Positions 8,182-11,597 of a DNA stretch of 11,597 bases are shown here, piece by piece (within the stretch, counting starts at the first letter, position 1; every line of letters starts with the position of its first letter). The position numbers were made by a program, and so were the translations under genes. This DNA comes from Soehngenia sp035406565 (lineage in GTDB: Bacteria > Bacillota > Clostridia > Tissierellales > Tissierellaceae). Where the stretch lies: the NCBI GenBank assembly GCA_035406565.1, contig DAONLG010000046.1, forward strand, positions 1 to 11,597. Direction: 5' to 3'. The notes beneath the pieces are model-generated. The model worked only from the letters and a program-made list of their open reading frames with translations. It was not told the origin of the DNA and made no database searches.

Positions 8182-8945
8182 TTTACATTCTCCTCGAATA
8201 CAATTAAAAGATTAACTCTTCTGTTTTTGGCTCTGTTTTCAGGTGTGTCATTCGGAGCTATTGGAGAATATTCTCCATATCCTCTTGCTGAAAGTCTCTT
8301 AGGATCAATTCCCTTTTCTTCTGCTAGATACCTTAATACAGACACAGCTCTAGCTGTCGAAAGTTCCCAATTAGTTGGGTATAGATATGTATTAGATGGA
8401 ACATTATCAGTATGGCCTTCTACTACTATTTTATTGTCAAAATCATTCAATAATCCTTCTAGTTTGTCTAACAATTCTATACCTGAGTCTTTCAGTTCTG
8501 CGCTACCTGGTTCAAATAATATTGCATCTTTTATTTCAACAAATACTCCTTCTGATTGCATTTTTACTGTAACATCAGCTTCTAAATCATTCTTAACCAG
8601 ATATTCTGATACTTTGTTAAACATAGCTACTATATTAGGTGAGATAGGTTCATTTAGCATCGACTCATCATCTATTATGTCTTCTCCTTCTTCATTATCA
8701 TCGGTAATAGGAGGTATTTGAGTATCATTTGATCCGCCTTCATCAAATATATAGTCATTTCCAACCCCAGAAAGTGCAGCTTGTAGAGAATAAGCAATAT
8801 TCTTAAATTTTTGGGCATCGATATTTGACATTGAATACAGTAGTATAAAAAATGTTAATAGCAATGACATAAGGTCCGAATAAGTAGTTAGCCATGATGG
8901 TGCCCCTCCTGCTTCATCTTTTTTCCCTAATCTCTTCCTAGCCAT
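8178..8945 (-). CDS. motB: MotB, flagellar stator protein with peptidoglycan-binding domain
   Basis: MotB anchors the stator to peptidoglycan and supplies the ion-binding aspartate. It has 255 residues. The single membrane helix, about 22-40, opens with WLTTYSDLMSLLLTFF. D24 is the ion-binding residue, the same number as in Bacillus MotB. A linker at 62-103 is strongly acidic (for example TDDNEEGEDIIDDES at 81-95). The OmpA-like domain follows, with LFEPGSAEL at 143-151, GHTDNVPSN at 177-185, NWELSTARA at 192-200 and NRAKNRRV at 237-244. The ATG at 8945 has GAGG nine bases upstream and overlaps the motA stop by 8 bases. Whether the motor uses protons or sodium cannot be decided reliably from this sequence. 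Confidence 0.97.
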   Translation of the reverse strand: MARKRLGKKDEAGGAPSWLTTYSDLMSLLLTFFILLYSMSNIDAQKFKNIAYSLQAALSGVGNDYIFDEGGSNDTQIPPITDDNEEGEDIIDDESMLNEPISPNIVAMFNKVSEYLVKNDLEADVTVKMQSEGVFVEIKDAILFEPGSAELKDSGIELLDKLEGLLNDFDNKIVVEGHTDNVPSNTYLYPTNWELSTARAVSVLRYLAEEKGIDPKRLSARGYGEYSPIAPNDTPENRAKNRRVNLLIVFEENVK

Positions 8946-9762
8946 TGTTTATCGCCTCGTTTGATTTGTCATTTCCCAGGCTTTTGTTGGATTTATTTTT
9001 ATTCTCTTTTTGCTCTTTAGGTGCCAAATATAAAACTAACTTTTCTTCTAATAGTCTTGGATTAGTCCCTGCTTGTATTTCCAAAACTCCCTCGATGATC
9101 ATCTGAGCAGTGAATAGTTCTTCTTCTGTTTGAACTTTTAAGTTTGAAGCTATTGGTATGAAAACTAAATTTGCCATTAACGAACCATAAAAGGTAGTTA
9201 CCAGAGCTGTAGCCATACCAGATCCAATTTGACTTGGATCGTCAAGTTGAGCTAACATTATTATAAGTCCAATTAAAGTACCGAGCATTCCAAAGGCAGG
9301 GGCTAATTCACTCCATTTTAAAAACACAGCTTGACCTGTTGAATGTCTTCTTTCTATTGTTTCTGCTTTTAGCTCTAATATATCCCTTATACTATCAGGT
9401 TCTACACCATCGATTACGAGTTGTAAACCTGATACTAAGAATGGATTATCTATTTTATCTAGTTCATCTTCCAATGCTAACAATCCGTCTTTTCTTGCCT
9501 TTCTGGACAATTCAGCGAATAAACTAACTAGCTCTGTCCTTTCATTGCCTGGAGAACTTAGTAACATTTTTAAAACATTTGGGATATTTTTTAGTGTTTT
9601 AAATGGAAAACTAATCAAAAGAGCACAAAAAGATCCAAATATAGTGATGATAACTGATGGAATATCGACAAAATTATTTAAGTTCCCGCTCAGTAAGATC
9701 GACCATATTATCAGAGCCATCCCAGCTATCAAGCCCATTGTTGGTACTAAGTTCTTCTTCAT
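8938..9762 (-). CDS. motA: MotA, flagellar stator ion-channel subunit
   Basis: MotA forms the pentamer around MotB that converts ion flow into torque. It has 274 residues from the ATG at 9762, chosen because GGAGGT sits six bases upstream and because MKKNLVPTMGLIAGM is the normal MotA beginning. Four membrane segments lie near 6-24, 32-50, 152-172 and 184-205. The cytoplasmic loop has R90 and E98, which occupy the positions of the torque-generating residues in E. coli numbering. P155 and P203 correspond to the conserved channel prolines. Residues 249-274 are a Lys/Asn-rich, probably disordered tail. The first 89 bases overlap the end of flbD in another frame, and the end overlaps motB by 8 bases. 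Confidence 0.97.
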   Translation of the reverse strand: MKKNLVPTMGLIAGMALIIWSILLSGNLNNFVDIPSVIITIFGSFCALLISFPFKTLKNIPNVLKMLLSSPGNERTELVSLFAELSRKARKDGLLALEDELDKIDNPFLVSGLQLVIDGVEPDSIRDILELKAETIERRHSTGQAVFLKWSELAPAFGMLGTLIGLIIMLAQLDDPSQIGSGMATALVTTFYGSLMANLVFIPIASNLKVQTEEELFTAQMIIEGVLEIQAGTNPRLLEEKLVLYLAPKEQKENKNKSNKSLGNDKSNEAINNG

Positions 9763-9961
9763 AATTAACCTCCGGAATTTTTGAAAATATCTTTCTTTTG
9801 TATTCAATGATTTCTTCAACTATTTGCTCGGGTGGTTCATTGACTCTTAATATTTTCCCATCTACAAGCGTGACAATAGTATCTGAAGCAGCTTCGATTT
9901 TATATATTAAATCACAATTCAAATAATAAGGACTCCCATTAATCGCTGTTAATCTAATCAT
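9674..9961 (-). CDS. flbD: FlbD/SwrD-type small flagellar protein
   Basis: A small FlbD-family protein of 95 residues. The conserved core is MIRLTAINGSPYYLN at 1-15, then a beta-rich stretch to about 43 with the turn VDGKILRVNEPPEQIVEEII at 33-52. The relative SwrD (YlzI) of Bacillus subtilis is known to raise flagellar motor power; a similar role here is inferred from homology and from its position directly before motA. The ATG at 9961 is chosen because GGAGG lies five bases upstream. An in-frame ATG at 9979 has no such site and sits inside a hairpin. The family core ends near residue 62. Residues 67-95 form an acidic tail that overlaps the start of motA, making this protein longer than the roughly 70-residue members I know. 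Confidence 0.92.
   Translation of the reverse strand: MIRLTAINGSPYYLNCDLIYKIEAASDTIVTLVDGKILRVNEPPEQIVEEIIEYKRKIFSKIPEVNYEEELSTNNGLDSWDGSDNMVDLTERELK
9768..9773 (-). promoter_or_regulatory. Ribosome binding site that fixes the motA start inside flbD
   Basis: GGAGGT on the minus strand with its GGAGG core six bases before the ATG at 9762. It lies inside the flbD coding region, about codons 63-65. It selects the 274-residue MotA over a frame that is open further upstream to an ATG at 9819. Confidence 0.85.
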
Positions 9962-9966
9962 TTTAT

Positions 9967-9971
9967 CCTCC
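9967..9971 (-). promoter_or_regulatory. Ribosome binding site that fixes the flbD start
   Basis: GGAGG on the minus strand, five bases before the ATG at 9961. The alternative in-frame ATG at 9979 has no comparable site and lies within the 12-bp hairpin stem, so this site decides the start. Confidence 0.85.
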
Positions 9972-9975
9972 AATC

Positions 9976-10002
9976 GCATCTTAGGCTTTTAGCCTAAGAT
10001 GC
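9976..10002 (-). other. Perfect 12-bp stem-loop between flgE and flbD
   Basis: GCATCTTAGGCT (9976-9987) and AGCCTAAGATGC (9991-10002) are exact reverse complements separated by three T residues, so the minus-strand transcript would form a 12-bp stem with an AAA loop. It starts 15 bases after the flgE stop and ends 4 bases before the GGAGG of flbD. No U-run follows it in the direction of transcription, so it does not look like a normal intrinsic terminator. A role in mRNA processing, 3'-end protection of flgE message or control of flbD translation is inferred. Confidence 0.8.
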
Positions 10003-10017
10003 TCTATTATTTAAATT

Positions 10018-10944
10018 TTATCTCTTAAGGTTAATTAACTCCTGAAGCATTTCATCAGAGGTTGTGATGCTTCTTGAATTTGCTTGGTATGCTCTGCTCG
10101 CAATTATCATTTCTGTAAATTCATTTGCTAAATCCACATTTGACATCTCAAGAAATCCTTGTCTGATTACTCCCAATCCCTTTTCACCAGCACTTCCAGC
10201 TTCTGGCAAACCAGAGTTGTTGGAAGCAACATAATTATTGTTCCCTATTTTTTCTAATCCTTCTGGATTTTTATATCCAACTACTCCTATACGTCCAAGT
10301 AAATATGATTTTCCATCGCTATATACACCGTTAATATTACCTGTCCCATCGATAGAATAGCTTTCTAAGTCATATGTAGCTCCGTTTACTGTTAGTTTTT
10401 CAGGTATGACCATTGGTTTTAACTTACCTAAATCATTAGTTCCATCTGGATCATTCAAGTTTGGATTTGCAGGATAATTATAAATATTCGTTGTAGAATT
10501 TTTAGTCATGCCATCTATTACATATCCTAAAACTCTTTCTCCATTGGAATTCACTAGATTTCCTTCGTAATCGGTGAAAAATGCCCCATCTCTGGTATAA
10601 TACTTCGTATTTCCAGTACTATCAGGCGATACTGCAAAAAACCCTTCTCCCTCGATCGCAAAATCCAATCCCCTGTTTGTTGGTTGCAATGCTCCGTCTG
10701 TCATCATCATATCTATTGCTCCAACTTTAACACCTAAACCTACTTGCTTGCCATTGATGCCACCTAACCCATTTGTTGAAGGGCTTTGTGCGTTTGCCAT
10801 AGTTTGGCTTAGCATATCTTGAAATCTAACTCTGCTAGATTTATAAGCAGTAGTATTTACATTTGCTATGTTATTAGCTATAACATCCATTTTACTTTGA
10901 AATCCCTTCATTCCATTTACACCTGAATATAATGACCTTAACAT
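10018..10944 (-). CDS. flgE: FlgE, flagellar hook protein
   Basis: The subunit of the flexible hook between rod and filament. It has 308 residues, short like the Bacillus hook protein and lacking the large surface domains of enterobacterial FlgE. The N-terminal rod/hook motif is LYSGVNGMKGFQSKMD at 5-20, then VIANNIANVNTTAYKSSR. The central DFAIEGEGFFAV block is typical of the FlgE/F/G family. The C-terminal helix includes NEFTEMIIASRAYQANSRS and ends MLQELINLKR. Proximal-rod proteins of the FlgG type look alike, so the hook identity rests on position between flgD and flbD. It contains no cysteine, so it cannot form the lysinoalanine cross-links known from spirochaete hooks. AAAGGAGGA lies six bases before the ATG. 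Its two flanking spacers each hold stem-loops. Confidence 0.9.
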   Translation of the reverse strand: MLRSLYSGVNGMKGFQSKMDVIANNIANVNTTAYKSSRVRFQDMLSQTMANAQSPSTNGLGGINGKQVGLGVKVGAIDMMMTDGALQPTNRGLDFAIEGEGFFAVSPDSTGNTKYYTRDGAFFTDYEGNLVNSNGERVLGYVIDGMTKNSTTNIYNYPANPNLNDPDGTNDLGKLKPMVIPEKLTVNGATYDLESYSIDGTGNINGVYSDGKSYLLGRIGVVGYKNPEGLEKIGNNNYVASNNSGLPEAGSAGEKGLGVIRQGFLEMSNVDLANEFTEMIIASRAYQANSRSITTSDEMLQELINLKR

Positions 10945-10950
10945 TTATTA

Positions 10951-10959
10951 TCCTCCTTT
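10951..10959 (-). promoter_or_regulatory. Strong ribosome binding site of flgE
   Basis: AAAGGAGGA on the minus strand, six bases before the ATG at 10944. It is among the strongest Shine-Dalgarno matches in the window, fitting the high demand for hook subunits (inference). Confidence 0.8.
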
Positions 10960-10964
10960 TATTT

Positions 10965-10988
10965 ATTCGCTTCAGTCAGTCGGCGAAT
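10965..10988 (-). other. Second stem-loop in the leader region of flgE
   Basis: ATTCGC (10965-10970) and GCGAAT (10983-10988) are exact reverse complements with a 12-base loop. Only two bases separate it from the preceding hairpin, and both have the same stem and loop size. It lies 20 bases before the flgE start codon and 5 bases before the purine-rich AAAGGAGGA site. A regulatory or processing role is inferred from placement only. Confidence 0.45.
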
Positions 10989-10990
10989 TT

Positions 10991-11014
10991 ATGGCTCCCA
11001 TAAGGTCCAGCCAT
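10991..11014 (-). other. Stem-loop just after the 122-residue gene
   Basis: ATGGCT (10991-10996) pairs with AGCCAT (11009-11014) around a 12-base loop. Inside the loop CC and GG around TTAT (minus strand) can add two pairs. The stem begins at the last base of the stop codon. It is the first of two tandem hairpins in the 69-base spacer before flgE. Six pairs is a modest stem, so it could be chance. Confidence 0.45.
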
Positions 11015-11382
11015 CATTTAACTATCATCGTACTATCAATATTTGTTACAATTGAAACTTCTGAATTGTGCATAGAAGTAATTATTGTTCTGTTTGTTAT
11101 ACTTGCTATGAAAGCTAAATCTTTATAAATAATCAAGCTTTCTTTTGCTCCTTTTTCCTCAAGTTTATTAATTGCCGCATTTAAATTTTCCAAATCTTTG
11201 CTACTTAACCTCACTCCTCTTTCGTTCATTCTTTGTAGTGCATGATTGGATATGTTAACTTCTTTATTCCACGCTATTGTATCGTTGAGAATATCTTTAA
11301 ATTTAGTATTTCCCGTATCATTTGACTTTGTTTTATTTACTTCATTTTTTATTTGATAATTGTTTTGAATTCTTATATCCAT
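11014..11382 (-). CDS. Conserved flagellar-operon protein of unknown function (TIGR02530-like)
   Basis: A 122-residue soluble protein with no signal peptide or membrane segment. It resembles the family annotated only as 'flagellar operon protein' (TIGR02530, from memory). The hallmark is SNHALQRMNERGVRLS at 45-60, followed by a helical segment DLENLNAAINKLEEKGAKES at 63-82. A beta-rich C-terminal half contains DLAFIASITNRTIITSM at 88-104 and VTNIDSTMIVK at 112-122. Residues 1-40 are polar and look poorly ordered. The ATG at 11382 follows GAGGT and starts 3 bases after the flgD stop. flgE follows after a 69-base spacer. The position between the hook cap/scaffold gene and the hook gene points to a role in hook assembly, but that is inference; no catalytic motif is visible. 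Confidence 0.85.
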   Translation of the reverse strand: MDIRIQNNYQIKNEVNKTKSNDTGNTKFKDILNDTIAWNKEVNISNHALQRMNERGVRLSSKDLENLNAAINKLEEKGAKESLIIYKDLAFIASITNRTIITSMHNSEVSIVTNIDSTMIVK

Positions 11383-11385
11383 ATT

Positions 11386-11597
11386 TTAGACCTCATTTGA
11401 TACTTCTACTAACAAGCCTATAGGGTAATCTTTTTGATCTATTTGAAGATATACATTGTTATTAGCAAATTTTACTTTCTCAACAATTCCAACAATGTCA
11501 CCTTCCTCAGAATATATTTTTACCTCTTTACCCACTAGTCTTGCTTGATTGAGCATGTTTACTTGATTGATTGATTCATAAATCTGGTTTAACTGTT
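11386..11597 (-). CDS. flgD: FlgD, hook-assembly scaffold protein (C-terminal part only)
   Basis: The gene enters from the right window edge, and 69 residues plus the TAA stop are visible. FlgD caps the growing hook and is required for FlgE polymerisation. The segment NQARLVGKEVKIYSEEGDIV at 16-35 of the visible part matches the region of FlgD that usually reads SLIGKxV, followed by a beta-rich stretch with GIVEKVKF and the ending LLVEVSNEV. It stops soon after this, as in the short FlgD proteins of Firmicutes, without the extra C-terminal domains of longer homologues. The next gene begins 3 bases after the stop. The call rests on this motif and on the order flgD - small protein - flgE. Confidence 0.85.
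   Translation of the reverse strand, partial: QLNQIYESINQVNMLNQARLVGKEVKIYSEEGDIVGIVEKVKFANNNVYLQIDQKDYPIGLLVEVSNEV

Noticed and set aside
8227..8721. Open reading frame of 164 codons on the plus strand
   Set aside because: It lies wholly opposite the conserved OmpA-like part of motB and its translation is Ser-rich without a recognisable motif. It is an antisense shadow.
9763..9819. Longer MotA beginning at 9819, giving 293 residues
   Set aside because: The added 19 residues match nothing in the MotA family, lie within the conserved part of flbD and have no ribosome site as good as GGAGGT before 9762.
9962..9979. Longer FlbD beginning at 9979
   Set aside because: It adds six residues before the family-typical MIRLT start, lacks a Shine-Dalgarno site and its start codon lies in the hairpin stem.
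9976..10017. Intrinsic transcription terminator after flgE
   Set aside because: The stem is strong, but the bases following it in the minus direction are GATTGGAGG, with no U-run. A T-rich stretch follows only on the plus strand, where no gene would need it.
11562..11578. Short TTGA/GATT repeats near the right edge
   Set aside because: They fall within flgD codons for Glu-Ser-Ile-Asn-Gln and reflect codon choice rather than a repeat array.
1..11597. A new multi-gene defence, mobile or biosynthetic system
   Set aside because: All sixteen genes are assigned to flagellar or flagellum-linked families in a known order, on one strand, with no insertion, repeat array or compositional break that I can see.

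Overview
The window is the distal part of a large flagellar operon. Every supported gene is on the minus strand, so transcription runs from position 11597 toward position 1, and the window cuts the operon at both ends. The DNA is visibly AT-rich, and the genes have good Shine-Dalgarno sites (for example AAAGGAGGA before flgE and GGAGG before flbD and motA). The order flgD - small operon protein - flgE - flbD - motA - motB - fliL - fliO - fliP - fliQ - fliR - flhB - flhA - flhF - flhG - PilZ is the layout I know from low-GC anaerobic Firmicutes (Clostridia and relatives); spirochaetes have a similar one. Sequence features and gene order make a motile clostridium-like bacterium the best guess. 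The genus cannot be read from the window.

Right end (about 11597 to 10018): hook assembly. This holds the C-terminus of the hook cap/scaffold protein FlgD, a 122-residue protein of a conserved but functionally obscure flagellar-operon family, and the hook protein FlgE. Middle (9961 to 7717): motor function. FlbD (SwrD-type), the stator proteins MotA and MotB, and the stator-associated protein FliL. Left of that (7702 to 2409): the membrane core of the flagellar type III export apparatus, FliO, FliP, FliQ, FliR, FlhB and FlhA, complete and in canonical order. Left end (2412 to 1): placement and control. The SRP-type GTPase FlhF, its MinD-like regulator FlhG, and most of a YcgR-like PilZ protein expected to bind cyclic di-GMP and act on the motor.

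The genes are packed tightly. Most junctions are 4- or 8-base overlaps or gaps of 3 to 14 bases, which suggests translational coupling throughout. Three junctions stand out. There is an 89-base same-strand overlap between flbD and motA, a 12-bp perfect stem-loop between flgE and flbD, and two tandem stem-loops between the 122-residue gene and flgE. These two spacers (69 and 56 bases) are the only real intergenic spaces, and both flank flgE. No gap reaches 300 bases.

I see no mobile element, CRISPR array, RNA gene or unfamiliar multi-gene system. This is a conventional flagellar locus. The points worth checking are the flbD/motA overprint, the RNA hairpins around the hook gene, the 122-residue family protein, and the absence of fliM and fliN/fliY between fliL and fliO.
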